From: Paraglaciecola sp030730205
GTDB taxonomy: Bacteria > Pseudomonadota > Gammaproteobacteria > Enterobacterales > Alteromonadaceae
Assembly: GCF_052119645.1 (NCBI RefSeq)
Contig: NZ_JBGQOM010000003.1
Coordinates: 413,323-477,322 of the forward strand
Length of the DNA: 64,000 nucleotides
Reading direction: 5' to 3'
The notes beneath the pieces were generated by a model. It saw only the letters and a list, made by a program, of their open reading frames with translations. It searched no databases and was not told where the DNA came from. Shown here piece after piece: positions 41,731 through 51,507 of the stretch. Within the stretch, counting starts at the first letter, position 1. Each line of letters starts with the position of its first letter. The position numbers were made by a program, and so were the translations under genes.

Positions 41731-44493
41731 CTAATGTGCCTCATCCCAGTTTTCACCTATACCAGCTTCTACAGTTAATGGCACATCTAAGACTACTGCT
41801 TGTTCCATTAGCTCGATTATTTTTGTCCGATACATTTCTAATTCTTGTTGTTTTATTTCAAAAACGAGTTCGTCGTGTACTTGCATAATCATTCTTACTT
41901 CGTCTTTAGCTAAGGTACTAATCCATTTATCAACACAAAGCATCGCTTTTTTTATTACATCCGCGGCTGTACCCTGCATCGGTGCATTGATCGCTGCACG
42001 TTCCGCCCCTTTTCGTTGCATCACATTGCTTGAGTTGATTTCAGGAAGATACAAGCGTCTACCGAAAACTGTTTCGACATAACCTTGCTCTTTAGCGACC
42101 AGCCTCGTTTCATCCATGTATTTCAATACACCCGGATATCGCTCAAAATATAGGTTCATGTATTTTTGTGCGTCTTGACGAGAAATATTTAACTGACGGG
42201 ATAGGCCAAATGCTGACATCCCATATATCAAACCAAAATTAATGGCTTTAGCATTACGTCGTTGCTCTGTTGTAACTTTTTCTAATGGCACACTAAAAAC
42301 TTCAGCTGCAGTAGCAGAATGTATATCTGTACCTGCGGCGAATGCACTAATTAACCCTGAGTCTTTAGACAAATGCGCCATTATTCTTAATTCGATTTGT
42401 GAATAATCTGCAGCGACTATTTTGTAGCCGGGACGCGCGATGAAAGCTTGTCTTACGCGACGACCTTCTTCTGTTCTGATGGGTATGTTCTGTAAGTTAG
42501 GCTCAGTGGATGATAAACGGCCTGTAGCAGCAACTGCTTGATGGTAAGATGTATGCACTCTACCTGTTCTGGCATTAATCATTTTAGGTAACTTATCTGT
42601 ATAGGTGTTCTTCAACTTTGTTAAGCCGCGAAACTCCATCAATAATTTCGGTAAAGGATAATCTAGGGCGAGCTCTTGAAGTACTTCTTCCGAAGTTGAA
42701 GGGGCTCCTTTTGGTGTTTTCTTCAGAACGGGTAAATTCATTTTAGTATACAAGATTTCTTGTAGCTGCTTAGTTGAGCCAAGGTTGAATGATTGCCCCG
42801 CCAGTTCGTGTACTTCTTTTTCTAATTGTATAATTCGAGTCGCTAAGTCTTGAGTTTGCTGACCTAACTTTTGACTATCTATTAAAACACCAAACTGCTC
42901 CATCTTAGCTAACACCGATAGTAGGGGGATCTCTACTTTTTCTAACACTTCCACCAATGAAGTTTCGGCAGATAACTTCTTCCACAATACGTTGTGAAGT
43001 CGCAATGTTACGTCGGCGTCTTCTGCAGCGTAAGGCGAGGCTTGCTCTAAATTAACGAGATTAAAACCAATCTGCTTCGCGCCTTTCCCGGCAATATCTT
43101 CAAAATGCACGGTTTGATGATCTAGGTATTTAGCTGCGAGGGTGTCCATGTCATGCCTAGAACCCACACTATTGAGCACGTAGGATTCCAACATTGTATC
43201 AAAAGCAATACCTGCTAATTCAATGTCGTAATTTGCCAACACGTTTTTATCATACTTAAGATGTTGACCTACTTTTTTGATAGTAGGATTTTCTAACAAG
43301 GGTTTAAAAAGCGCTAATACTTCTTGTAGGTCTAGCTGCTCCGGTGCATCAGGATAATTGTGCGCTAATGGCAAATAGGCGGCTTCTCCTTCTTCAATAC
43401 AAAAAGACATGCCGACTAATTCAGCCTCCATATAATTCAAGCTAGTTGTCTCGGTATCGAATGCGAATAATTCACAACTGTTCAGTTTATCTAGCCATGC
43501 TTTAAGTGCTGACATCGATAAAATGGTCTGGTACTTGTCTTTGCTGACATTTGTTTCTGGGGGTAATTCTTCGGTGTTTAATACACTGTCGGTCTTATCA
43601 TTTGAAGTGTTGCTGGGCCGTTGTACATCATTTAATAAGCGTTTTAACTCGTATTGCGTACTGAGTGCTATCAAGGATTCAGTATCCTGAGGTGCAGCAC
43701 ATAGCTCATCGGCCAAAAAGGGCAGTTCTACATCTAATTTTATGGTAGCTAACTCGTAGGATAGTGGCAGTTTATCTGCTGCAGCTCGCAAATTTTCACC
43801 TACTTTGCCTTTCACTAAATCAGCGTTGTTGATGACATTTTGTAAGTTGCCAAATTCAATCAGCCACTTGACCGCTGTTTTGGGCCCACATTTGTCGACG
43901 CCAGGAATATTGTCGACTTTGTCGCCCATTAACGCTAAGTAGTCGATAATTTGATTTGGAGCAACGCCGAACTTTTCTACTACACCCGCTTCATCAAGTT
44001 TTTGATTTGTCATGGTATTAATTAGTGTGACGTGTGGGCTCACTAATTGAGCCATGTCTTTATCACCGGTAGAAATAATGGTTTCTATTGATTGCTGAGT
44101 GGCTTGGTTTGCTAATGTGCCTATGACGTCATCCGCCTCTACGCCATCAATGACTAACAGTGGAAGTCCCATAGCTTTTATGATGTTATGCAATGGTTCG
44201 ATTTGTGACCTGAGGTCATCAGGCATTGGCGGACGATTGGCCTTATATTCGGGGTACAAATCATTTCTGAAGGTTTTTCCTTTGGCATCAAATACAACAA
44301 CGACATTTCCGTTTGGATAATCTTTTTGCAAACTTTTTATCATATTTAAAACACCAGTAATGGCTCCAGTGGGTTGGCCATAGGATGTTTTTAAAGCTTG
44401 CAAATATGGAACGTGATAAGCCCGAAATAAATAGGATGAGCCGTCCACTAGAATAAGTGGAGAGCGCTTAGGTAAGATTTGTTCTGATGCCAT
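41731..44493 (-). CDS. polA: DNA polymerase I
   Basis: Gap-filling and repair polymerase. The product has the N-terminal 5'-3' nuclease (ILVDGSSYLFRAYH, DDVIGTLA, GDKDMAQLV), the 3'-5' exonuclease with FAFDTETTSLNYMEAELVG retaining the DxE pair, and polymerase motifs A (ADYSQIELRIMAH), B (RRNAKAINFGLIYG) and C (MQVHDELVFE). I place the start at 44493 (MASEQILPKR), giving 920 aa; the frame extends 21 codons upstream without family support. The ribosome-binding site is weak. Confidence 0.97.
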   Translation of the reverse strand: MASEQILPKRSPLILVDGSSYLFRAYHVPYLQALKTSYGQPTGAITGVLNMIKSLQKDYPNGNVVVVFDAKGKTFRNDLYPEYKANRPPMPDDLRSQIEPLHNIIKAMGLPLLVIDGVEADDVIGTLANQATQQSIETIISTGDKDMAQLVSPHVTLINTMTNQKLDEAGVVEKFGVAPNQIIDYLALMGDKVDNIPGVDKCGPKTAVKWLIEFGNLQNVINNADLVKGKVGENLRAAADKLPLSYELATIKLDVELPFLADELCAAPQDTESLIALSTQYELKRLLNDVQRPSNTSNDKTDSVLNTEELPPETNVSKDKYQTILSMSALKAWLDKLNSCELFAFDTETTSLNYMEAELVGMSFCIEEGEAAYLPLAHNYPDAPEQLDLQEVLALFKPLLENPTIKKVGQHLKYDKNVLANYDIELAGIAFDTMLESYVLNSVGSRHDMDTLAAKYLDHQTVHFEDIAGKGAKQIGFNLVNLEQASPYAAEDADVTLRLHNVLWKKLSAETSLVEVLEKVEIPLLSVLAKMEQFGVLIDSQKLGQQTQDLATRIIQLEKEVHELAGQSFNLGSTKQLQEILYTKMNLPVLKKTPKGAPSTSEEVLQELALDYPLPKLLMEFRGLTKLKNTYTDKLPKMINARTGRVHTSYHQAVAATGRLSSTEPNLQNIPIRTEEGRRVRQAFIARPGYKIVAADYSQIELRIMAHLSKDSGLISAFAAGTDIHSATAAEVFSVPLEKVTTEQRRNAKAINFGLIYGMSAFGLSRQLNISRQDAQKYMNLYFERYPGVLKYMDETRLVAKEQGYVETVFGRRLYLPEINSSNVMQRKGAERAAINAPMQGTAADVIKKAMLCVDKWISTLAKDEVRMIMQVHDELVFEIKQQELEMYRTKIIELMEQAVVLDVPLTVEAGIGENWDEAH

Positions 44494-44556
44494 TTTAGGT
44501 ATGCTCGAAGTGATTGTAATGCCTGAATATAGTGTGCCACAAGGAGGCGTGATCAT

Positions 44557-44975
44557 CTATGCTGCGTTTCAGCTTGCTTGTGGATAACTCTGTTTATTAA
44601 TGCGATTCGAAATGAAAATTACGCTGAAAAATCTTATTTTATTAGCAGTTCAGACCTTTAAAAATAAAGGTTTGTTTATTTTTATTGAAGGTCAAGTTTT
44701 ATTTGACTGATTTGTGGATAACTTTACGAGGAAAATAACTAAGTTAAAAATCAGGTTGATGAAGATACACACAAAAGAGGATTAGTTAAAGTACTTTTTT
44801 CATACAAATTTATAATAAACTTTAGTTGTTATACCTGTAAAAAGTATAAGTCATTTTCGGTGCAGGCTGCAGCTAGGTTTGAACCAAGATTTTTTAAAAC
44901 TCAGATCAGAAGACCGATTTTTAAATTGCCTACATAAAAAAGTGGCCACAATAATTATGGCCACGTTGACAAATA
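44557..44975. other. Intergenic region upstream of polA with two DnaA boxes
   Basis: This 419-bp AT-rich gap has no supported gene. It contains two perfect DnaA boxes in the same orientation (TGTGGATAA at 44579-44587 and 44713-44721), two small AT-rich hairpins (near 44655 and 44690), and at its right end the M16 operon terminator. The polA promoter must lie here but no strong element stands out. Confidence 0.5.
44935..44965 (-). terminator. Terminator of the M16 peptidase operon
   Basis: On the minus strand GTGGCCA, nine-base loop, TGGCCAC forms a 7-bp stem followed by six T, about 10 bp past the stop of the second peptidase gene. Confidence 0.85.
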
Positions 44976-46361
44976 TTACTTAGGGGATTTATCAAATTTA
45001 ATATCGATTTGACTAACATTTCCGTAGCGATTTAACTGATCTTTTAGCAATTCTGCTTTGCCAATGACAACAAACTGCAAATGATCTTTTGGAAAGTACT
45101 GAGAGATAATTTGTCTACTACGCTCTGGAGTGAGCAGGTTAACTTGTTGAGCAAAGGTATTGATGTAATCCTCATTAAAGTCGTAAACAAACATTTCTGC
45201 CAACAGCATAGCTAAATCACGTGATGTCTCATAACGGGGTGGAAACTGACCCTTTACGTAAGATTTAGCTGACTCTAGGGTTTTAAGGTCAATTCCTTTT
45301 TCCCACAATCGAGCGTAAGTACTTAAGGCCAAATCAATTGCTTCTAAAGTTGTACTTGTTTTGGTAAACGTAGAAATGGCAAAACTGCCACCTTGTGAAA
45401 GGGTATCGAAGCGGCTTCTTGCCCCATATGTCAATCCACTGTTGACGCGAAGCTCGTCATTTAACCAACTCGTAAATCGTCCTCCTAAAACGGTATTAAC
45501 CACTGAGATAGCTACAAAGTCTTTATTGTCACGCGGTATACCAAGGCCACCAATCATAAATGTGCTTTCGGTTGCATCGTCCTTGTTAACCAGCAATACA
45601 TTTGCGCGAGTGGGTGGGGTAAGTGTAAACGTAGTAGCTATTTCTTTATGGGTTCCTCGCCATTGGCCAAATAGTCCCGTTAAGACCTTTACCATTTCTT
45701 GCGTTTGAAAATCACCAGCAACAACAATCGCAGTGTTGTTAGGCGTGTACCAATCTTTATGAAATTGCCGCAAGTCTGATACCTTCATTTGTTCGATTGA
45801 AAGTGGGTCTCCGTCAACATCGTTTGCATAAGGCGTATTGTTGAATAGTAACGCATTAAAATAGCCACCAATTACTGCTCTAGGACTTTCTTTTTTGCGC
45901 TCTAAATTCGATATTAGCCGTTCCTTTTGAGCTATAAATTCGTTGTCATTAAAAGCCGGGGCTAAAAGTGCATCTTTTAATAAGGGCATAATTAAGTTTT
46001 GGTCTGTCTTGGCCATTGAAGCACTAATAAATGAATATTCTTGATACGCCCCAGAATCAATTTGAGTACCAACAAATTCAACTTTTTGCTCAAACTCAGA
46101 GCGAGATAGGTTGTTTGTGCCAAGCAACAAGTTTTCTGCGGTAACTATTGCCAAACCCGGCTTTGTATCGACTGTAGCGCCTGCCTTTACTACCATGTAA
46201 ACGTCGATCAAAGGAACTTCATGTTGCTCCATCAAATAAATAGTTAAGCCATTTTTTAACACAACTTTCTGGTATTTAGGCAGGATGAATTCAGCTGAAA
46301 ATGCTGTTGCATTGAATACAGTAAAAACGGTTAGGAGAATGGATTTAAAGGTCATTTTCAC
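44976..46361 (-). CDS. M16 peptidase family protein, non-catalytic partner
   Basis: The 461-residue protein has a signal peptide (MKMTFKSILLTVFTVFNATAFSA) and the M16 fold. The zinc motif HxxEH is missing: the equivalent region reads PGLAIVTAENLLLG. The C-terminal half keeps the R/Y pair (ELRVNSGLTYGARSRF) of non-catalytic subunits. It overlaps the catalytic gene by 17 bp, so the two probably form a periplasmic heterodimer, as in mitochondrial processing peptidase or bacterial PqqL/YmxG-type pairs. Substrate unknown. Confidence 0.88.
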   Translation of the reverse strand: MKMTFKSILLTVFTVFNATAFSAEFILPKYQKVVLKNGLTIYLMEQHEVPLIDVYMVVKAGATVDTKPGLAIVTAENLLLGTNNLSRSEFEQKVEFVGTQIDSGAYQEYSFISASMAKTDQNLIMPLLKDALLAPAFNDNEFIAQKERLISNLERKKESPRAVIGGYFNALLFNNTPYANDVDGDPLSIEQMKVSDLRQFHKDWYTPNNTAIVVAGDFQTQEMVKVLTGLFGQWRGTHKEIATTFTLTPPTRANVLLVNKDDATESTFMIGGLGIPRDNKDFVAISVVNTVLGGRFTSWLNDELRVNSGLTYGARSRFDTLSQGGSFAISTFTKTSTTLEAIDLALSTYARLWEKGIDLKTLESAKSYVKGQFPPRYETSRDLAMLLAEMFVYDFNEDYINTFAQQVNLLTPERSRQIISQYFPKDHLQFVVIGKAELLKDQLNRYGNVSQIDIKFDKSPK

Positions 46362-47685
46362 TGCTATCTTCCTCTGATGCTAATATGCCTGTTGTACGGT
46401 TAGCTTTTGTCAAATACTTGGCTGCGACTCGTTGTATATCTTCAACGCTCACTTTGGATAACTGCGCAGGTACATCGAAAAGCTTTTTATAATCGCCAAA
46501 ATAAAAGTCATAGCTACCTATGGTATTGGCTTTACCGTTTATGGTTGCCATTTCTCTATAAAAATCAACTAAGGCTTGGTTTTTCACCTTTTGTAATTCT
46601 TGCTCACTTATTCCTTTTTTGATGACAGTATTGATTTCATTGATCAACACTTTTTCTAATTCACTGCTTGATACTCCCGGCGCTGCCACTGCACTCACGT
46701 AAAATAAATTAGGATCTATTGACATAGGTAAGTAAGTGAACACTTCGCTTGCAACTTTTGAATTATATACTAGAGATGCAACTAAGCGAGAGCTGTTCCC
46801 ACCACTTAGAATGCTATTTAGAATGGATAGGGGATAATAGTCGGGGTTTTGCGTCTCTGGAACATGATAAACTAATACTATATTTGGCGTTGAAACCGAT
46901 GATTTTTGCACGTAAACCCTTCTCTCTCCTGTTTGTTGAGGTTCAACAGTATGAACTTCTCGAGGAGGTGTTTGTGCAGGAATTGGTTCAAAATATTGTT
47001 TAGCCAATTTTTCGACTTCACTAAGCTTAACCGCTCCTACAACCACAACCGTAGCGTTGTTTGGCGCATAATATGTTTTGTGGTAATTCACCAGATCTTG
47101 TAATTTCCAATTTGCGATATCGGACTCATGACCAATAACTGACCAGCTATAAGGGTGCGCTCTAAACGCAGCCGCTTTTACTTGTTCGCTTATTACTCGA
47201 AAATTTGAATTTTCTAAGCCAGTTGAGCGCTCAGAAGTTACTACACCTCTTTCACTTTCAACAACGTCAGCATCAATACTTAAATTTTCTATGCGATCTG
47301 CTTCTAAATCAAACATCAACTCCATTGATTCACTTGGAAACCAGTTCGTATAGACCGTTGAGTTTTCTGTGGTATATGCGTTGTTAGCACCGCCGGCGGC
47401 TTCCATGGCTTGATCAAACTGTTTGGGGCCATATTTTTTAGCCCCATTGAACATCATATGTTCAAAAAAGTGTGATAGTCCGGTAATGCCTGGGTATTCA
47501 TTGCGTGAGCCTACTCGCCAAAAAAGATACATATTAGCATTAGGGATCGATTGGTCCTCTAAGACAATAATTTTCATACCGTTTTTCAGGGTAAATTGTT
47601 GTACGTCTTCAACTTGCGTAATCGCGCTACTTGAGAGCGAGTAAAATATGAGTGAGCATAAAAACCCCTGTACCATGTTTTTCAT
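46345..47685 (-). CDS. M16 zinc metallopeptidase, catalytic subunit
   Basis: The 446-residue protein has a signal peptide, the inverted zinc motif HFFEH (His72-Glu75-His76) and the downstream Glu in ESERGVVTSE that completes the zinc site. The ENNAYTTxENSTVY-like segment (NNAYTTENSTVYTNWF) is typical of the family. Likely periplasmic, cleaving peptides. First gene of a two-gene unit. Confidence 0.92.
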   Translation of the reverse strand: MKNMVQGFLCSLIFYSLSSSAITQVEDVQQFTLKNGMKIIVLEDQSIPNANMYLFWRVGSRNEYPGITGLSHFFEHMMFNGAKKYGPKQFDQAMEAAGGANNAYTTENSTVYTNWFPSESMELMFDLEADRIENLSIDADVVESERGVVTSERSTGLENSNFRVISEQVKAAAFRAHPYSWSVIGHESDIANWKLQDLVNYHKTYYAPNNATVVVVGAVKLSEVEKLAKQYFEPIPAQTPPREVHTVEPQQTGERRVYVQKSSVSTPNIVLVYHVPETQNPDYYPLSILNSILSGGNSSRLVASLVYNSKVASEVFTYLPMSIDPNLFYVSAVAAPGVSSSELEKVLINEINTVIKKGISEQELQKVKNQALVDFYREMATINGKANTIGSYDFYFGDYKKLFDVPAQLSKVSVEDIQRVAAKYLTKANRTTGILASEEDSSENDL

Positions 47686-47968
47686 TTGAAATTCTCTTTT
47701 TTATCCATGGGGCAGTGTAGCTATTTAGTGTGTGTACACAAAGAAACTCCTAAGATAAACGCGGACAAATATGTTTCAAATTATTTGACCTATCCTTACC
47801 CATAAAAGAACAGCATAAAACAGCGTTGTATATGCATGATGTTGTATAAGGTTAAGCTTATTTAATAATATGATGAATAAATCAATGATTTACAGATGCT
47901 TTAGCAATAAACTCTCTTTACTTGTTCGTTCATAGTATTGAAATACAGCTGTGGGTTTAATTTAAACT

Positions 47969-49420
47969 ATGCAATACCGCACCATTGTCAGAATTCTTGG
48001 CTTATTAGTCGCACTGTTCAGTGTGACGATGATACCGCCGGCTATCGTTTCTTTAATATTTCAAGATGGTAGTGGTCTGCCTTTTTTACTGGCGTTTGTA
48101 TTGTGCTTAGTGACAGGCTTATTAATTTGGTATCCTAACCGCCGCTACCGTAAAGATCTTAGGGCAAAGGAAGGATTCTTAATTGTTGTATTATTTTGGA
48201 CCGTGCTGGCTAGCTTTGGTGCTTTACCGTTTTTATTACTAGAACAACCAGAAATGACAATTACCGATGCATTTTTCGAGGCATTTTCTGGCTTGACCAC
48301 TACAGGTGCAACGGTCATTGAGGGCATTGATTATTTGCCCAAAGCGGTACAGTTTTATCGACAACAGTTGCAGTGGTTTGGAGGAATGGGGATCATTGTA
48401 CTAGCCGTCGCGATTCTACCCATTTTAGGTGTTGGTGGTATGCAGTTATATCGAGCTGAAACCCCAGGGCCCGTTAAAGATTCAAAGATGACGCCAAGGA
48501 TAGCTGATACCGCTAAGCATCTTTGGTATATCTATTTTTCAATCACCGTTGCATGTGCCATTGCTTATTGGTTTGCAGGCATGGATTGGTTTGATGCCAT
48601 CTGCCACTCTTTTTCAACGGTCGCCATTGGCGGTTTCTCAACCTATGATGCCAGCTTAGGCTATTTTGACAGTGTTGCGGTTAACATTGTATGCGTTGTT
48701 TTTTTGTGGATTGCCGCATTAAATTTCGCTCTACATTATGCTGCAGTAAGCGGGCGCACGCTTAAGGGCTATTTGTACGACCCAGAGCTTAAAGTTTTTT
48801 TTATCTTACAAATTAGCTTGGTATTAATTTGTTTCATAACTTTGATTGAATACTCTTGGTTTGAAGATGCGGGAACCACCCTAGACCAAGCCCTGATTCA
48901 AGCTGTGTCCTTTAGTGTTACGGCCGGCTTCGCCACAACTGACTTTGCGCATTGGCCGGCATTTTTACCCATTCTTTTGATATTTTCTAGTTTTGTTGGA
49001 GGCTGTGCAGGGTCAACCGGTGGTGGCTTGAAAGTCATCCGAGTGTTTTTGTTATTTCTGCAAGGAAAGCGTGAAGTGAACAGGCTTATTCATCCCAAAG
49101 CGATTTATTCAGTCAAGGTCGGTGGAAGAGCGTTACCAGATAGAGTGGTAGAAGCCGTTTGGGGCTTTTTCTCTGCTTATGCCATGATTTTTGTCATCAT
49201 TATGGTGTGTTTAATAGGCACGGGAATGGATGATGTGTCAGCTTTTACTGCAACGGCTGCCACATTAAATAATTTAGGCCCAGGTTTGGGCTCAGTGGCA
49301 GGAACCTACGCTGATGTAACCGATAGTGGTAAGTGGTTATTAATTTTAGCCATGTTATTTGGCCGTTTAGAGGTTTTCTCACTGCTTGTTTTATTCTCTC
49401 CTACCTTTTGGCGCAGTTAA
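47969..49420 (+). CDS. trkH: Trk potassium uptake channel subunit TrkH
   Basis: Membrane pore of the Trk K+ system. The 483-residue product has about ten hydrophobic segments and the four selectivity-filter repeats including GLTTTGATV, STVAIGGFSTYD, FATTDFAH and the C-terminal NNLGPGLGSV. TrkA, its regulatory partner, is on the opposite strand 2.4 kb away, so the two genes are neighbours but not an operon. Confidence 0.96.
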   Translation: MQYRTIVRILGLLVALFSVTMIPPAIVSLIFQDGSGLPFLLAFVLCLVTGLLIWYPNRRYRKDLRAKEGFLIVVLFWTVLASFGALPFLLLEQPEMTITDAFFEAFSGLTTTGATVIEGIDYLPKAVQFYRQQLQWFGGMGIIVLAVAILPILGVGGMQLYRAETPGPVKDSKMTPRIADTAKHLWYIYFSITVACAIAYWFAGMDWFDAICHSFSTVAIGGFSTYDASLGYFDSVAVNIVCVVFLWIAALNFALHYAAVSGRTLKGYLYDPELKVFFILQISLVLICFITLIEYSWFEDAGTTLDQALIQAVSFSVTAGFATTDFAHWPAFLPILLIFSSFVGGCAGSTGGGLKVIRVFLLFLQGKREVNRLIHPKAIYSVKVGGRALPDRVVEAVWGFFSAYAMIFVIIMVCLIGTGMDDVSAFTATAATLNNLGPGLGSVAGTYADVTDSGKWLLILAMLFGRLEVFSLLVLFSPTFWRS

Positions 49421-49462
49421 TACTGTAGCTTAGTAATAACTTGGACTAAGCTACGTATGACA

Positions 49463-50260
49463 TTACTCGCTTAAAAACGACTCCTTTTCGATAAGGCTTA
49501 TACTTTTTAAAGAGTGTTTAAACGATGGATCAATAGCCTCGTTTTCTAGTGCTAAGGCTCGGTATTTTTCAAATAATTTACTATGTGATTCAATACGTTT
49601 GCCCATTGCATCCCATGCTTTTTTTCTCATTTCTAATGGCCACGCCTCCAATTCGATCTTATGGGATTCTAAGGAGCTTGATAACAAGGTAAACAAGGAT
49701 TGGTAATTAAAGCCTTTTGCTGAATTTTGTTTGATTTGTTCTGATGTCACCATACCGATCGTATTCATCATTGGCGCATAATTTTTAAGCCACTTGTAAT
49801 AGTCATTTAATGCATCTTCGTCATATTCTTCAGAAATATTAAAATTTTGGCTACTTCTAGTAACGGTTTTTCGTTCCGCTACAACAGGGGCTCTCACAAC
49901 CACAACTGGATAAGCCCAGTATCGACCATAAACATGGTAGTAATACATGCAGTCTCGATAATCGATATATGACCGTTGCTCGAGTTGGGCGCAGGTGTAT
50001 CCAGTTGTCCAATAGCCAGGAGGGTTTTCTCTGGGGCGGATATTGTTTTGTTGAGCATTGCTTATGTAAATTTCTAATTCTGAGCGTTGTGGTACAGGGG
50101 CTTGATTCATCCCAAATACATCGGCATTTAGCTTACGTTGTGCCTCTGCCATCATCTCTTCGTCAGACTGTTGTGCAATTGATGTTATTGATGTGAGGAT
50201 TGGAAATATTGCAGCAACGAAGATCACACGTTTCTTAATATAGCGTCCGTTAGTCTCCAC
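49463..50260 (-). CDS. Exported protein of unknown function with GYTC...YYY motif
   Basis: About 265 residues. The start is placed at a GTG with GGGAG seven bases upstream; an in-frame TTG lies 14 codons earlier. A signal peptide (KKRVIFVAAIFPILTSITSIAQQ) is followed by SDEEMMAEAQRKLNADVF, a Tyr/Cys motif YWTTGYTCAQL ... YRDCMYYYHVYGRYW, and a helical C-terminal region. The first 110 residues are a paralogue of the gene at 51157-51507, so this looks like a duplicated gene with an added C-terminal domain. The two conserved Cys probably form a disulfide. No known family recognised. Confidence 0.65.
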   Translation of the reverse strand: METNGRYIKKRVIFVAAIFPILTSITSIAQQSDEEMMAEAQRKLNADVFGMNQAPVPQRSELEIYISNAQQNNIRPRENPPGYWTTGYTCAQLEQRSYIDYRDCMYYYHVYGRYWAYPVVVVRAPVVAERKTVTRSSQNFNISEEYDEDALNDYYKWLKNYAPMMNTIGMVTSEQIKQNSAKGFNYQSLFTLLSSSLESHKIELEAWPLEMRKKAWDAMGKRIESHSKLFEKYRALALENEAIDPSFKHSLKSISLIEKESFLSE

Positions 50261-50344
50261 TTTGACTCTCCCATTTGCTTTTTTGAAGAAGTGATAGAGC
50301 AACCTAAGACGCAGTAGATTGTGCCCTAGGTTGTTTCATAATGG

Positions 50345-51091
50345 CTAAAAAAATGAGGCCATAGCATAAGCCGTTTTATCGAACATGGTAGGCTGTGCTT
50401 CTTCAAGTTCTAAGTTAGCTTTGTTAGCTGTTGTCACTACACGGGTGCGGTATTCTTTTTGATTAGTTGCTTCAGAATAGGTTTGAGTGGTGGCTCCATC
50501 ATCGGAGATTTGCGTATTAATTTTAGAATCTCTACGCACCAATACGCCTTTTCGAGCGCGCTCTTTAATTTGGATATCAGCAACTAATAAGTACGTAACA
50601 TCTTTAACAAAGGCATTCGCAGCAGTAGAAACCAAGCCGCCAATAATACCCCCAGCAGCGGCATCTCTATAACTACCACCTGCCACATACCCAACTGCAG
50701 TTCCTGCTGCAACGCCTTCATAACCTGTTCTTAAATAACCCTCTGCAGCAGTGGGCGATGCTTTTTCAAGATTACGTACGAATACACTCATGGTGTACTG
50801 TGAGTCTTCAGGGCTATCAACTATTGTATAACCGTTCCCGCTTGTCGTTATTTGGCTTACTAATGCATCTCTAAATGCATTTCGGTCAAACTCCATTACG
50901 GCTGATCTCACTTCTAAATATATTTTCCTTTTTTCTGGGGCTACGGGGTCAACAAAAATTGAGGTGCTGAGCTTAGTTTGTACATCCAAATCCTTCTTAG
51001 CTATTGAAGTATGAACGGCTGCACATCCTGATAGAGTAAGTGCAGCAAAAGCAAAGATAAGGGCATTTAAAGAGCGGTTCCTTGAAAACAT
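50345..51091 (-). CDS. TraT-like outer-membrane lipoprotein
   Basis: The 248-residue product has a lipobox (LSGC, Cys23) and aligns along its length with plasmid TraT: KKDLDVQTKLSTSIFVDP, GYLRTGYEGVAAGTAVGYVAGG, DVTYLLVADIQIKERARKG, YRTRVVTTANKANLELEEA. Plasmid TraT gives surface exclusion and serum resistance; chromosomal homologues in marine bacteria have no established role. No conjugation genes are nearby. It lies between two paralogous exported proteins on the same strand, and the three probably act together in the envelope. Confidence 0.88.
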   Translation of the reverse strand: MFSRNRSLNALIFAFAALTLSGCAAVHTSIAKKDLDVQTKLSTSIFVDPVAPEKRKIYLEVRSAVMEFDRNAFRDALVSQITTSGNGYTIVDSPEDSQYTMSVFVRNLEKASPTAAEGYLRTGYEGVAAGTAVGYVAGGSYRDAAAGGIIGGLVSTAANAFVKDVTYLLVADIQIKERARKGVLVRRDSKINTQISDDGATTQTYSEATNQKEYRTRVVTTANKANLELEEAQPTMFDKTAYAMASFF

Positions 51092-51156
51092 GGTGTTTTT
51101 CCTATTTTGTTTTTTGGCGACTGCTCAACTGCCAGTGGGGTTTAGAGTGTTTTAGT

Positions 51157-51507
51157 TTAATAATATCTTCCGTAATACTGGTAGTAGTAACGGCAATTGC
51201 GATATTCGGTCCAGTTGTAGCGCAGGAGGTCTCGACAGGTATAGCCTGGTCGCCAGTACGTACCTTGGTATGGCTCAGGTTTAACTTTTTTTTCAATCAT
51301 ACTTTTTATGTATGCATCAACTTCTTGAGGTTTTTCAGCCAAAAAGGGTTTAGATAGGACATTTGCATTAAGTTGAGCTTGCATTCTAGCCAACTCTTCT
51401 TCTTCAGATTCTTGTGCAAGTACATTACACGCAAGCGCTATAGGAAAGGCTAAAGCGAGCAATCTTTTAGTGTTATTTGCGAAAGGGTTGAATATACAAC
51501 TCTTCAT
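51157..51507 (-). CDS. Short exported protein with GYTC...YYY motif
   Basis: The 116-residue product has a signal peptide ending around VLAQE, an acidic helix (SEEEELARMQAQLNANVL) and the terminal motif YWRPGYTCRDL ... YRNCRYYYQYYGRYY. It is a paralogue of the N-terminal part of the gene at 49463-50260. A purine-rich AGGAGG stretch precedes the ATG. First gene of a leftward three-gene cluster with the TraT-like lipoprotein. Family unknown. Confidence 0.65.
   Translation of the reverse strand: MKSCIFNPFANNTKRLLALAFPIALACNVLAQESEEEELARMQAQLNANVLSKPFLAEKPQEVDAYIKSMIEKKVKPEPYQGTYWRPGYTCRDLLRYNWTEYRNCRYYYQYYGRYY

Noticed and set aside
44494..44556. N-terminal extension of PolA by 21 residues
   Set aside because: No family similarity and no better ribosome-binding site; the MASEQ start matches the usual N-terminus.
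46749..47003. Plus-strand frames inside the M16 peptidase genes (also 46407, 46906, 47205)
   Set aside because: All are antisense to well-supported coding sequence and resemble no protein.
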